The notes beneath the pieces are model-generated. The model was not told the origin of the DNA and ran no database searches. It saw nothing but the letters and a program-made list of their open reading frames with translations. Positions 1 through 12,049 of a stretch of 64,000 bases of DNA are shown here, in pieces. A program made the position numbers and the translations under genes. How positions within the stretch are numbered: position 1 is the stretch's first letter; every line of letters begins with the position of its first letter. This DNA comes from Nipponacmea schrenckii (lineage: Eukaryota; Mollusca; Gastropoda; Lottiidae). The DNA lies in the NCBI GenBank assembly GCA_030562195.1, contig JAUJPP010000001.1, positions 10,656,472 through 10,720,471 on the forward strand, read 5' to 3'.

Positions 1-2192
1 TAGACAAGTTCGATATTGACGATTTTTCGATGAACTGTGTTTGAGTTATTGCCATTGACTTAGTCAAAACGCATCAAAAGTAGCTTGTGAACGCGATAGA
101 GACTACATTTAATAACATCATTGATAGATTGAAGTGTGATGGGGTGGGGTTGGGGGTCTTAAAATTTAATTCTCTCAAATCGAAAGGAGAAAGGCATGCC
201 TAAGTGTTCTCACCGCCTCCAAACGTCCTGTATATCAGCGCCTATCTTCAGTATCTTATCTTTAAGCATGAGAAATGTAACCTTCAGTGTCTTATCTTAG
301 TTTGGGAATAGTTAATTGATAAATATTTCATGACGTTCTGGCCTAGATATCTAGAACTCCTTTAAGATAAGGTGTCACATACTTTAAACTGGGTTAAAAC
401 CAGAAAATCGCAAATGAGATAACAATTTAACGTATACACCACACTTAAAAAATATCTGTGATCGACCTTTTGTAAACAATAACATTGTTTTCATCAATCT
501 GATTCTAACTAGAATGCAAATCGGTGTTTCGCTTCGTGTGCTTACCATCTTATCAAGTTGGTCTTATTTCTGCTAGTTATTCTAACCTATACCTAACCCT
601 ACCTAACCCCAACCCTATCTCTAGTTATTCATAATCTATGAATATTTCTATGATTGTAATTTTATATATAATGTAAATATTATATTAAAGGGCCTATATA
701 TCAACCAAAAACTAGACCCGATTTTAAAGGGCACCTAACAAAATCTTTGGCTCTCGCGGAAAGTGTGTTGCGTATTTAAGTTACCTCTGTGCGAAGTAAC
801 AGATTTATTTCTGCAGGCGCCACTGCATTAAATATTTTCATAAACCATAATTAGTATAACATCTTCAAATATTAGAATGTGTAATAGACTGTAAAAATAT
901 TTGAAGTAACCAACTCATTTGTAAATCGAAAAAATTGCCAACTAATTTGTGACTGCAATGAAACAATTTCAAATATAACATATATATACTATTGGTGACA
1001 TCTTCAGTACCAACATACAGAATTCAGACAAGCTATCTTCCAGGACTATACAAAAGGGTCACAAATAAAGATTGTTCTCCGAACCAAATCTAATGTGAAT
1101 AAGATCCGATACCACCATTATTCTAAAACTATAAACGTACATTGATTAACCATTAACTATTCTTATTAATTCTTCCCTGTACGAAGGCATATTTCCAGAT
1201 CATTCGCCCAAAAACCTAATCTGGATTCAGATATATTAAAAAACTCTCTACCTATATATATCAAAAACTTTAGCTATAAATCAGAATTGTGTTTATGTTC
1301 AAGTTGTGTCAAATATTCAGTCAAACAACCGTGTTGTGTTCGAAATGTTGCCATGCTCTGGTTCAAGTTAGCAAACACTAAATATTAATTGCACAAAATC
1401 TTCATCTCAATACAACCGTTTTGGATCCGATTTTTTTTCTCATCTTCACCAAACCATTAATTGCAGAAAATTTTGGCTGAAACATATATTGCAACTCACA
1501 AAATTGCCACAATAGATTATATTACTTACCCCTCCGGAAAAATAAATCCTGTCTCTTGTAATTTTAAAGCCATTAGGGTTTTTAAAACACAACCAGTTTG
1601 CTTTTCACTGTTGAAGATTTTCTAGCGCAATGTAAATTTAAAAGTTCCAATCTATATTACTACCAGGTTTGTATATGGGTAGATGGTATTTTGAACAGTT
1701 TTACTTACTATCAAACAATAAAACAAAAACAAAAAAACACTTCCCCTGTAGACCATAAGCTCTTTTCCACTTGCGTAGCCCACTGTTTTAAATTATAGGT
1801 TACTATGTATTTTGAGAATTAAAAGGTGTTTTTAGTTTATGCTTGTGACACGATTTCTGTATTTTGAACATAATATTGTCAGAGAATAAAACTATCAATC
1901 ATGACACATTCCTGGTAAATAGCATTCGTGTTTATTAGCCTACATATTTGGTTTGGGTTAATCTACTTCGAAATGACCTACGAAAATGAATGAAAAGTAA
2001 CAATCCACACAGATATCAAATATAAATTTGACGGATATACATATGCTTTAATTGCCCAATCGGAATCGTGAAATTAACTTTAAGTAAGCTACAGAGTGAT
2101 AAGGCGGTTAAAATCCTTCGGAAATCATTGGCAGTCTCTGTAAAAGCCGAGCGCTGGGGATCTTTCATTATAGACCGTTTGGTTTGGAAGCA
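1..2192. other. Non-coding stretch, no gene recognised
   Basis: AT-rich sequence with short open frames only. The longest (1598-1798, plus) has no start context, splice support or recognisable similarity. A short telomere-like tract lies at 581-624. Confidence 0.5.
581..624. repeat. Short degenerate telomere-like tract
   Basis: The stretch contains imperfect tandem CCTAACC/ACCTAACCCC units resembling the metazoan telomere repeat TTAGGG read on the other strand. It is only about 44 bp long and units vary in length, so it is at most an interstitial relic. Confidence 0.3.
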
Positions 2193-2198
2193 CACCTA

Positions 2199-2516
2199 TA
2201 TGGCGGGGGAAAGCGGCAAGAACCTTATGCTATTTAGAAATATCTAATTCAAAACACAAATGTAACACAATGCAATACCAAACACCTAAAACGTCTAATA
2301 CAAAAGACAAAATACATGAAACCTTTTATACATAATACCCCACACGTCTAATGCGAAAAACAAACTACAAGAAACCTCTATTACATAATACATATAACCT
2401 CTAATGCACAATTGATTTTACAACCTGTTACATATACCATAGCATCAGATGACATATCTATTTAACATTAACTACATATCTTTTGTTATATCTTTATTTA
2501 GGTCAATGTCAAGGTC
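2199..2516 (+). repeat. Left terminal inverted repeat
   Basis: This is an inverted copy of 3255-3573. Similarity stops abruptly at 2516, just inside the stop codon of the enclosed ORF (2509), so the last codons of that ORF are contributed by the repeat itself. Confidence 0.85.
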
Positions 2517-3186
2517 GAAATATTGAGTTTGGCGCTCTCACATTATATTTGCGTCGGTTTGGTTTCAAAACGGTCAGACGTCGCAATATACATCCTTCTA
2601 AATCCAACCTTCTCACAGATTCACGAACCCTTATTTCATGAAGATTTTCTCCATCAGCAAGTAGGTGTGCCCTCACAGATCTATAGCCAACATCAGGATG
2701 GTTGATTAATATCTGCTTTGTTTTTATATCAAGTTCCTCATCAGATATTGTACTAAACTTCTTGTCATATTGGATTACATACTCAGAAAGCCTTGTCCTT
2801 AATTTTCTCTCACTTATTCCAAAGAGTTCCCCAATATCTTTCTGCTTGAAATTGTAATCAATCAAAAATTCCAGCTGGCTCAATGGTATGTCAATCTTTG
2901 ATCTGCCCGTTTTCCCGTACACTAACGTCGGTTCTACTCCAAAATATTCTTCTTCATCAAGCACTTGTTGTTGATGATCCATGTTATCCACAAGATCAGA
3001 TGCAGAAGACAAACATTCCATGGCATGGTCTATTTGAGGGTCTTCAAACATCATCGATACCTCTGACAAGATACCAGACACCATGTCTAGTTCTCTAGCA
3101 ACATACTCAATGGATTGCCTACTTTCAAGTTTGTAAGCTAAATATGTTATCATTCGTTTCAATTCCATAATGATTTCGGCAGCCAT
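2509..3186 (-). CDS. Truncated integrase-core family protein, N-terminal DNA-binding half only
   Basis: The 225-residue product resembles the N-terminal part of an animal family annotated as integrase core domain proteins (DDE/rve fold). Residues 1-80 are helical and acidic. Residues about 104-137 read as a helix-turn-helix (DYNFKQKDIGELFGISERKL). Residues about 150-200 look like a second HTH-like unit ending in RVRESVRRLDLEG. Residues 209-220 (PNRRKYNVRAPN) correspond to the linker just before the catalytic domain in the full-length family. Instead of continuing, the frame reads SIFRP and stops where the transposon's inverted repeat begins, so no DDE catalytic residues are present. The start ATG at 3186 is the first in frame. 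The ORF is uninterrupted despite mutations in the flanking repeats. It might be a captured host gene piece, or a transposase remnant that binds DNA without cutting it. Family assignment is from pattern memory. Confidence 0.7.
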   Translation of the reverse strand: MAAEIIMELKRMITYLAYKLESRQSIEYVARELDMVSGILSEVSMMFEDPQIDHAMECLSSASDLVDNMDHQQQVLDEEEYFGVEPTLVYGKTGRSKIDIPLSQLEFLIDYNFKQKDIGELFGISERKLRTRLSEYVIQYDKKFSTISDEELDIKTKQILINHPDVGYRSVRAHLLADGENLHEIRVRESVRRLDLEGCILRRLTVLKPNRRKYNVRAPNSIFRP

Positions 3187-3254
3187 GATGAAAACAATAA
3201 AAGTTATCTCGCCTTAGTTTGGGAGAAATTATTGTGTCTATTAGAAAAAAAATT

Positions 3255-3573
3255 GACCTTAACATTGACCTAAATAAAGATATAACAAAAGATATGTAGT
3301 TAATGTTAAGTAGATATGTCATCTAATGCCATGGTAGATGTTTCAGGTTGTAAAATCAGTTTTGCATTAGAGGTTATATGTATTATGTAATAGAGGTTTC
3401 TTGTATTTTGTTTTTTTGCATTAGACGTATGAGGTATTATGTATAAGAAGTTTAATGTATTTTGTCTTTTGCATTAGACGTTTTAGGTATTATGTATTGC
3501 ATTATGTTACATTTGTGTTTTGAATAAGACATTACTACATAGCATTAGGTTCTTGCCGCTTTCCCCCGCCATA
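3255..3573 (-). repeat. Right terminal inverted repeat
   Basis: Partner of 2199-2516, with small substitutions and indels, indicating an insertion of moderate age. The ORF start (3186) lies about 70 bp inside its inner edge, so any promoter for the ORF probably sits in this repeat. Confidence 0.85.
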
Positions 3574-3579
3574 CACCTA

Positions 3580-4472
3580 AGCTATACGTTTATAATTTGG
3601 AAGTATCAAATCATATTGACCTATAAGCCCATCTTATTGATTTCAACACTTCTGATCAAATTAAAGCTCATTGTTCTAACACAAACTGTACGCGCAACTT
3701 ACTGGAGTTTTTATGCCCATGGAACGTTCCTACCTTGCGTCTTACAAACCCAGATAATAACCTGGTAGAAGGGCCTTACAAACATATAAAATTATAACGG
3801 TTATATTACAGAGGTAATAAAAACATAGTTGTCTCATTAGTCATGTCATCAACTGATAGCTATAAACTACGACGTCTTCAATTAAAAAAAACAGAATTTT
3901 GTATCAAAATGACGACTTTCAGTTTTTTTCAACGAGACAAGGAAGTGTCTGTAAGACCTATCTTAAATTCAACTGATATCATGTAAAATATTGTTTAGAT
4001 TTTCGCTGTTATTGAATTGAAATCTTATTCTACACACAGAATGAACAGAGATACAGGTTATAACGGCATTTAAATAATCAAGCGAATATTAATCTCTATA
4101 TTTCACATTATTTCTTGTTTAATTTTTCTAATACCTCCTGAACATTTAGCATTTCAAGTCTGTCCTCTAACCCGTTTCAATTCCTTTATGACAGGATTAA
4201 TATTTTGATAAAAAAAAACATATCTTAATGTCACCAGAACATGTTTTCCTTATATGTCATCTTATCAATAAATTCATTATGGTACAGAATATGAAATGCC
4301 AATGTTACATAGTCTGATCCTAAAATTACCTGACAAAAATAATCTATATCAACAGAAAACAGTTGATAAACACGCACAGAAAAGGTCAAAAGTAGCATCA
4401 TATATCTGATTATAAATCATTAAAATTATTAAGATAGAAAAGGATGAACATTTCATAGGGCTTTAATATTTC
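3580..4472. other. Non-coding stretch, nothing recognised
   Basis: AT-rich sequence between the inverted-repeat transposon and the tandem array. The only open frame of note (3520-3768, plus) begins inside the transposon terminal repeat and has no protein-like character. Confidence 0.4.
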
Positions 4473-5440
4473 CAATTCATACTTTATCGACAAAATTCAT
4501 ACTGTATCTGTCTAATCAGTACTGTATATTCTAATTCATACTTTATCGACACAATTCATACTGTATCTGTCTAGTCAGTACTGAATATTCTAATTCATAC
4601 TTTATCGACGCAATTCATACGGTATCTGTATAATCAGTACTGAATATTCTAATTCATACTTTATCGACACAATTCATACGGTATCTGTCTAATCAGTACT
4701 GTATATTCTAATTCATACTTTATTATTATTGATCTAATCAGTGAGCCTACTGTATATTTGTAATTCATACCGTATCTTTCTAATCAATACAGTTTAGTTC
4801 CACTTCATACTTTAGTTGTCTAATCAGGACTGTATATTTCTAAATCATACTTTATTTACTAAATCGGTATTGAATATTTCTAATTCAAAATTTAATTTTT
4901 TAATTAATACTTTATTTGTCTAATCAGTACTGTATAACTTTCATTAATACCTTACTTGCCTATTCAGTACCATTTTAAATTAATACTTTATTTGTCTAAT
5001 CAGAACCATTTTTAATTAATACTTTATTTCTCTAATCAGTACTGTATAACTTTCATTAATACCTTACTTGCCTAACCTGCAGCCTGTTTCACGAAAACTT
5101 AACTTAGGATGATTTTAGTGTTCCACTGGTCAGATTGGTCAATCACTAAAATTGAGTTTTTATTAACCAATCAGGTTACTGTATTTCTTAAAATCTTGAT
5201 TGTATCTTTATTAAAATTTTGTGAAACAGGTCCCAGTACCAGTTTTAATTAATACTTTATTTGTCATATCAGTACTGTATAACTTTTATTACTACGTACT
5301 TTATTTGTCTAATCAGTACCATTTTAAATTAATACTTTATTTGTCTAATCAGTACTGTATAACTTGCATTAATACTTTACTTGCCTAATCAGTACCATTT
5401 TTAATTAATACTTTATTAATGCCCAATTAGTACTAAAGCT
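4473..5440. repeat. Minisatellite, about 59-bp unit degrading to about 30-bp units
   Basis: About four well-kept copies of a 59-bp unit combine AATTCATACTTTATCGAC with AATTCATACTGTATCTGTC and TAATCAGTACTGTATATTC. They are followed by more diverged units of the form TAATACTTTATTTGTCTAATCAGTACC. The array is interrupted by a small inverted-repeat element at 5077-5235 and resumes after it. Confidence 0.85.
5077..5235. mobile_element. MITE inserted in the tandem array
   Basis: The 159-bp segment is unlike the surrounding repeat units. It starts CTGCAGCCTGTTTCACG and ends GTGAAACAGGTCCCAG, giving a terminal inverted repeat CTGnnnCCTGTTTCAC. Internally it carries a second inverted pair (GATTGGTCAATCACT and the later TTAACCAATC), so it can fold almost end to end. 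No convincing target duplication is visible because the array units around it are themselves repetitive. Confidence 0.7.
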
Positions 5441-8400
5441 TTCTACTCTAGTTTCTATTTAACGTGTGCTTCTTAAAACAACACTTAGCCAATTGTAGAA
5501 TGCCCTATTCATTAAATAAATTAAATCCTCTGAGGACTGTTTACGCAGATTCAAGGTCCCAAACAACCAGCGAAAATTATGAACCTTGACCCTTAACCAC
5601 GACCTTCCTTTCAGTCGAAGTGTGATTTGGAATGAAATTTGTCAGTTTCCAGTGATTTATTGATATAGCATTCTTGAACTCTGGTTTTCAATGCCAATAC
5701 ATGAAAGTAGATAAATCTGATAAGGAAAGGCTATAATTTCCATTGGGGACAATTAGACAAGTTTACAAATGGAATCAATTCCCGGTATACTGCTGTAAGA
5801 TTTAAGATTAGGTTTCAGTGATTTCACCAGTAGAATATATTAGAATAATTGTAATGTTTATATTTGCAGCAGAAGACCCAAGAGACAATTTGATACATTC
5901 TACTATGTTTAAGTATATGGCCATGTCAATGTGTTCGTATAATGTATTATAACAAGACGGTAAACTTGATTTACCTTCTACTACGTCTGGTCGTATATAA
6001 CAACAAGCTTTGCATTAACAACATTTCTAGAACATGTCCTAGGCACGTTGTGTTTATTGGTGTGGTATAAGGAGTACGAACTCCAATCAGCCAGCGTACC
6101 AGGAGAGAGGAATCAAACGCTCTGAAGATATGTTGAGCCTTATATCTATGAGAATGTGGCGCAAACAAATAGTGTCAACTGCACCAATAGAAGAAATTCT
6201 AATAAAGGAATCACACAGATTCATAGAAAATAAAATCAATTAGGTTAAGCATCAAATACCAATGAATACTGTTTATGAAAATTCCTACCATTAATAAATG
6301 TCGACGTTTATAAACGGTTATGGACGGCAAAGCCTGTCAAGTTGTTACACTCACTAGTGTAATTTATAAATAAATGATATGTAGTGGGTGGAATGTCGTA
6401 CCAGGGTTCAATGCTATGAGCTATGATCAAACATTATATTTGATATTAAACCCCAGCTCAAATTTCGTCGATGGGAATACTGGACGTATATAAATCTAAA
6501 CTGTCATCTTTATAATGTACCGTACGAATTTTCTTATTTATACGATAGTCATGTTTAGCTTTTGTCTGATAGCATTAATGTGTCCGCCCACAACAATAAG
6601 ATAATTGAATTAACCAAAGGTTAGATATCCTATAGGCCCTATATAGAAAAATATGCACTAGATATCAGCTTGAGATATGTTAAAATCTTGCGAGAGGCAG
6701 AATCCCATAGCCAAAAAAAAAAAGGGCAGGTTGATGCAAGCCCCTATACTAAACCTTTGTACGGGAATGAAAATACAAGAATTTATTTGTTATCAATAAT
6801 GCAATAGAAATTTAAAATTACGTTATATGATCTAAAAGAAATTTGAAAGAATCGATCGCGAACTATTTGAAATTCATGAACAAACTAATTGGTGAGTTAC
6901 TTCATCAACTTACTTAAAGGAAAGAGGGAAGATTCATTTGTTAAGAAAGTGTAAAAGCAAATCCACCTACTCTATAAATCTTAGGAATTCTTTGTTAGAA
7001 ATCTTTTGTATTCTCTCATAAAAACAGCCCTATTTCATTTCTGTATAGAAGACAATATTGTTGTTTTTGTGGCGTCATTCTAAAATAGACACTCCAAAAG
7101 GTCAAATAGCCGGATTTAGATTTTCAATTTAAAAATCCGATAAAGGAAATTATTTTCGTTCTATTCTGATATGTTGTTAAGCCGGAAATGGCTTTTAAAA
7201 GACACCGTGATCCTTTCCATTCTCGTCACAGCACTCTTTATTACTACCCCAAAGGAAAGTCTGACGTAGGACGCATCAAGAGTAACGTCACAAATGTCAG
7301 GAAGTGGTAATTGTCAACCTAGTTTCTACCAACTACATCTGTGTGGGTGTCCACAGATTTAATCGGACGAGTAACATCATCAAGACTTCCAATACGAATA
7401 CAGCAAGTCATAAACGATCGATCTCACTACCAACAGTCTGACAGGGCGATGAAAGCTAATTCTTTATAGATAATTGGAAATGTGATGAAACGCATGGGTT
7501 TAGAAAACCTTTAGTTATAGACAATTATGTTATGTGTTTTAATGACATCATTCTTTATTACATCATGCACCATTAACACCGTATCTAAAAAACATGGAAT
7601 TTATATAACTTGTAGTTCCTGATTTTTATTCCCCACACAGACTCGCTCTGACGTCAAAGACTTGCCGTCTACAATTCCTCGCTGTTCCATTCATTGAAGA
7701 AAACAGTGTAAACACATTATCTATATTCCTAAAGGAGATCAATTTAAGACAAGAAGAGCGCTTTTAACCGCAGCCGAACTACTTTTTTTGATTCAAGATT
7801 CTTAATATGTTTCTAAATTTGGCTAACTGAGATATTTTTGTCTTATTCAATCAATTTAAAAAATAACGAGCTAACATGGTTAGTTGTTTTTTTATTTGAC
7901 CTTAATAAATACATCTATAACTTGACAGTTTGTGTTATCCTTGCACAGAGAGCATTAGTCGCCAGCAAAAATGAAACAAAATAAGGAATAAAAGAATAAA
8001 TCTATAATGTAAACTAATTACCACTGGAAACCAATCTTTGGCACCCTTACCCTAGAGGTACCACCGAACATCACATTGGGAACCTGAAAAGCCTATTATA
8101 CTAATTAAAAGTGTATCCTTGAACCTTTCGGTTCTTCATATTTCTGTTATGGTAAACTAAAGGAAGCATTTATAGCTTAACCAAGCCGTGGACAAGCAAG
8201 TCCAGAAATGCTTGGCAATCAAGATCCTTGTGGTAATCTATGTAGGCCTAATCTACACACAATAATCGTTGTTAATTTAATCTCTACTTTGTGTAAAGAA
8301 GATTAACTCTATGTAATTTATGGAAATTTACACTAAAGAAACCAATATGCTGGAATTTCAACACGACGCAAGATAAGAAAACCAACATAATACCCAAACC

Positions 8401-9724
8401 GGTCATGAAAAGGTTTCACATTATTCGGTATTGATAAATTTTCCTGTCTTCCTTTCAATCTCTTGACAGCATTGACGTCATAGAATGGACGGAAATAGAG
8501 CCAAATTTAGCGGAGATCTAAATAAAGAATTGATATTTTGTTGAAGTGATTCCAATAAAAAGAACCGTCAGATTGAGATGTGTAATTGAAGGTCACATAA
8601 TAACGCTCATGTTGTATAAATTAAGGAGAGATAAATAAGTTTATTGGCATCTAAGAGTCTGATATGTTCTATACGACGTATACTATTACACAGCCATATT
8701 GTAGCATAGGAATAGGGATATAAATCTCTCTTCATTTATTGGCAAAAAGAATATAGAAGTTTAAGACAATTTTCAGAACTGGTTTGATCAATCGAGCTTT
8801 TCAGAGTGTTAATTTACGTTCTATGAATACTGAGGAGTAGCGAATGTCTTTTCAACAAGTCATTCATTGTATTGTTCACATGGGCTGAATGTTAGACCAT
8901 GTCCTTGTGTATTGTTTCTAATTCTGACCGATGTTATATAAAGAGTTTATTATGATTATTCCCATATGACTGCATATAACATGGTGGAAAAAGCAGATAC
9001 AAAAACCTGAAACAAGGACTTTTTGATTTAAACATATTTCCGACGAGTTTAGTAAGAATGCTCCATCTAGGACATCCGAGCACAAAGATTGTTTCGAGAA
9101 TCCTCGGTCCTCGTTTAACCACAGAAATAACATCAGAATTACAATAAACCTAATTTATTCAAGCTCTAAACCACATCTTATATTCGATTCCATATGGTTT
9201 CTACAGGATGGTTACCTCATTGGTAATAATCAGATTAATGTTTATAGTACCTTACATATTGATTGTCAGACGAATGAGATTTGCAAGGAGTAAAAATAAA
9301 AAAAATAGACTGAAGTGCAGAAGAACAACAGTCGACTCTCTAGGTTGATTGATATGGACGAGTTGACTATAATAAAATGATGATGGTATAGTATTGAAGT
9401 GGGAGAATTTGTTTACTGAATATCCACTCCTTTATTGATATTCTAAGAATAACTGACAACTTAGCACAAGAGCGGAAACAATCAGTCTATAAATAGAATC
9501 AATCTCAGAAATTATAACAATGATATTTCAATGCCATTCCCCACTTGCTAATTAATATTCATGACAATAACCTTAATCCAGTCCAAATCAAGTTTCTACG
9601 GGTATTGTAGGAAATAGTTGTGTATATTACATGTATATCAATTCCAAAACAATTTATAGATCTCGCTATTCCTACAATATGGTTGCCAACATTAAATCAA
9701 AACGTATGGAATTGATAACGGTCC
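5441..9724. other. Non-coding stretch, no gene recognised
   Basis: No ORF here has protein-like character or splice support. Two perfect TGACGTCA (CRE-type) palindromes occur at 7649-7656 and 8473-8480. An imperfect inverted pair TATTGTAGGAAATAG / CTATTCCTACAATA lies near 9604-9680 and could form a hairpin. Confidence 0.4.
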
Positions 9725-10134
9725 ATGTTCCTAAGCCTTGATATTTTTCACAAGGATATTCTGACGCCATGGGTAATAACTACAAGGAAAATTAATCTAT
9801 AGCTTGTGGTGAAGGCATTATGTGGACGACTATATCCGTTCACCAGCAAATTAAATTCAAACGACAAGATTCGTAGTGCTTTTCAACTTGTGTTTTACGG
9901 CCTCCTTTCATACAAAGCTGCAAGTAAAATAGATGGTATGTTAATGTGAGCCATCAATTCCTGCCACGGTGGTACACATTCATCTCAGCTTACCAACGAC
10001 TTCTGTCCTTCTGGCTACTAGCGATGTTACCCTTTTATCTTGCGCTATCTTATGTTTCATTGATAACTACTAAAGGCGTAGATGACGATCAAAAGACGGC
10101 CAAAGAAATCTTGTAGATTCTTCTGTCAAAGTCA
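9725..10134 (+). repeat. Segmental duplication, copy A (empty site)
   Basis: This roughly 410-bp segment is repeated in direct orientation at 10840-12049 with a few per cent of differences. Copy A lacks the transposon present in copy B. The uninterrupted target TTCATCTCA is at 9979-9987. No coding potential is evident in either copy. Confidence 0.9.
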
Positions 10135-10454
10135 AAAGTAAAGTCAGTCCAAACCTCTTAATCCTTGGCCAGCTGAGATTACATGTGAGTTTTATGCTTT
10201 TTTGGTCTGACCTAGTATTTTATGCGAATTGTTACTTGACTTTTTACTCGTTTTTGTGATCATCCTCGTTTCTTGAAATCTAAAAACCATAAAACATAAT
10301 ATCGGAATTCATAGAATAAATAAAAACAGCTCTAGTTTTACGGTTAAAGTCATTTTATATTTTCCAAATACTACACAGTGAAAGTAAACTTGATGGCAAA
10401 TGTATTTGACAGACAGTTCATTAGTAGATACAGTTCTGTAGACGTAATACTGGC

Positions 10455-10835
10455 AGTTCAATAAAAAGGAAAGCTCTAGCCTTTATTAGAGAGGACAGTT
10501 CAGTAGAGACCTTACTTGAGTGGACAGTTCACTAGCAGCCTTTAATGGATCGGACAGTTCAGTAGAAGCCTTTACTGAAGAGGACAGATCAGTAGACGCC
10601 TTTACTAGAGAGAACAGCTCAGTAGAGGCCTTTATTGGAGTGGACAGTTCAGTAGAAACATTAACTGGAGAGGAGAGTTCAGTAGAAGCCTTTATTGTTG
10701 AAAACAGTTCAATAGAAGCCTTTAATGTAGAGAACAATTCAGTAGAAGCCTTTACTAGAGAAAATAGCTCAGTAGAAGCCTTTACTGCATGGTGTAGTTC
10801 AATGGTAAGTACGTTCAGTAGTAAGAACAGTTCGG
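10455..10835. repeat. 30-bp minisatellite, CAGTTCAGTAGAAGCCTTTA type
   Basis: About twelve copies of a 30-bp unit whose core is GACAGTTCAGTAGAAGCC. Because the period is a multiple of three, frames stay open on both strands (109 codons plus, 83 codons minus). Those frames are periodic Ser/Val/Glu or Ser/Thr/Leu strings and are not evidence of a gene. Diverged units resume at about 12060-12290 beyond copy B of the duplication. Confidence 0.85.
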
Positions 10836-10839
10836 GAGT

Positions 10840-12049
10840 ATGTTCCTAAGCCTTGATATTTTTCACATGGATATTCTGACGCCATGGGTAATAACTACAA
10901 GAAAAATTAATCTATAGCGTGTGGTGAAGGCATTATGTGGACGACTATATCCGTTCACCAGCAAATTAAATTCAAACGACAAGATTCTCAGTGCTTTTCA
11001 ACTTGTGTTTTAACACCTCCTTTCATACAAAGCTGCAAGTAAAATAGATGGTATGTTAATGTGAGCCATCAATTCCTGCCACGGTAGTACACATTCATCT
11101 CAGGGTGGGTTTCAAAAGCCTACCGCCAACCGCTGCCAACAGGCCTACCGATAGCAAAAAAAGACGCCAAAATTGGTATTGTTAAATGTAAGGATCGTAG
11201 ATTTTCATACAATAAAACGACACTATTCAATTTGACGGAATTTTTGTTGACGTCAAAATTATGGAATCAAAATTTAAGAATGAAACGAAAAAAAAATTCT
11301 TATTTTCGTGTTCAGCGATTTCTTTCTTTTTCCAAGTGCTGGAAGTGTACTTCCAGTCTTGGTGAAGCGTTTTATCAACTAAATATACTGCTGATTTGGT
11401 TGGATTAACAGGAGGAGCATTCGCAGAATTATTATAGTCTACGTCAAGGATTAAAGATCCCTTGGCCTTGTTGATCATCCATGATGCCGACGACGTTAAA
11501 TAAATAAATTAAGGGAAGTAACTCTGAAACAAACGACCTTCCTGTCGTGATCATTTAAAAAAGATTTAAGGGTACTTTTACGGTTAAGTGTGTGTCCCAT
11601 TTGAATACAAATTAGATTATTGCTTTTTTTGGCATGGATTGTATCAGTCAATGTGAAGAAAAACATCGCTAAACACGAAAAGAAAATATTTATTTTTTTC
11701 GTTTCATTTTTAAAATAATTTTGATTCCATAATTTTGACGTCTACAAAAGTTCCGTCAAATTGAATAGTTTCGTTTTATTGTATGAAAATCTACGATCCT
11801 TAAATTTAACAATATCTATTTTGGCGAATTTTTTTCCTTCCGGTAGGCCGGTTGGCAGCGGTTGGTGGTAGGCTTTTGAAACCCACCCTTCATCTCAGCT
11901 TATCAGCGACTTCTGTCCTTCTTGCTACTAGCGATGTTACCCTTTTATCTTGCACTATCTTATGTTTCATTGATAACTTCATTACTAAAGCCGTAGATGA
12001 CGATCAAAAGACGACCAAAGAAATCTTGTAGATTCTTCTGTCAAAGTCA
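10840..12049 (+). repeat. Segmental duplication, copy B (carries a transposon)
   Basis: Direct copy of 9725-10134, interrupted by the Mutator-like element at 11103-11888. Apart from that insertion and a few bases extra near 11981, it is colinear with copy A. The two copies flank, and are flanked by, the 30-bp CAGTTCAGTAG minisatellite, so duplication may have occurred through the array. Confidence 0.9.
11103..11888. mobile_element. Non-autonomous Mutator-like (MULE) element
   Basis: The ends are inverted repeats of about 200 bp (11103 to about 11305, and about 11682 to 11888), both starting GGGTGGGTTTCAAAAGCCTA. The flanking direct repeat TTCATCTCA (11094-11102 and 11889-11897) is a 9-bp target duplication. 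The paralogous segment at 9725-10134 has a single uninterrupted copy of this target, so the insertion is defined to the base. A 9-bp duplication with long terminal inverted repeats is the classical mark of the Mutator superfamily. The roughly 380-bp core holds no transposase. It includes AAGGGAAGTAACT at 11511-11523 and a TGACGTCA in the left repeat. Confidence 0.9.

Larger units (their letters stand above)
2199..3573. mobile_element. DNA transposon with 319-bp terminal inverted repeats and 6-bp target duplication
   Basis: The left end (2199-2516) and right end (3255-3573) are inverted copies of one another with only scattered mismatches. Both begin TATGGCGGGGGAAAGCGGC when read inward. The element is flanked by the direct repeat CACCTA (2193-2198 and 3574-3579), which fits a 6-bp target-site duplication. 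The roughly 740-bp core is almost entirely one minus-strand ORF for the DNA-binding half of an integrase-core family protein. Known: long inverted repeats, a 6-bp duplication and an rve-type integrase together occur in Maverick/Polinton elements, but the termini here do not start AG and no other Polinton gene is present. The superfamily is therefore left open. The element is non-autonomous as it stands. Confidence 0.85.

Noticed and set aside
1598..1798. 66-codon plus-strand frame
   Set aside because: Non-ATG start, no context and no similarity recognised. The antisense run near 1740-1790 looked briefly repeat-like but no second copy was found in the window.
10486..10849. Overlapping open frames of 109 codons (plus) and 83 codons (minus)
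   Set aside because: Both are translations of the 30-bp minisatellite, whose period divisible by three keeps frames open. The composition is periodic, with no start or splice support.
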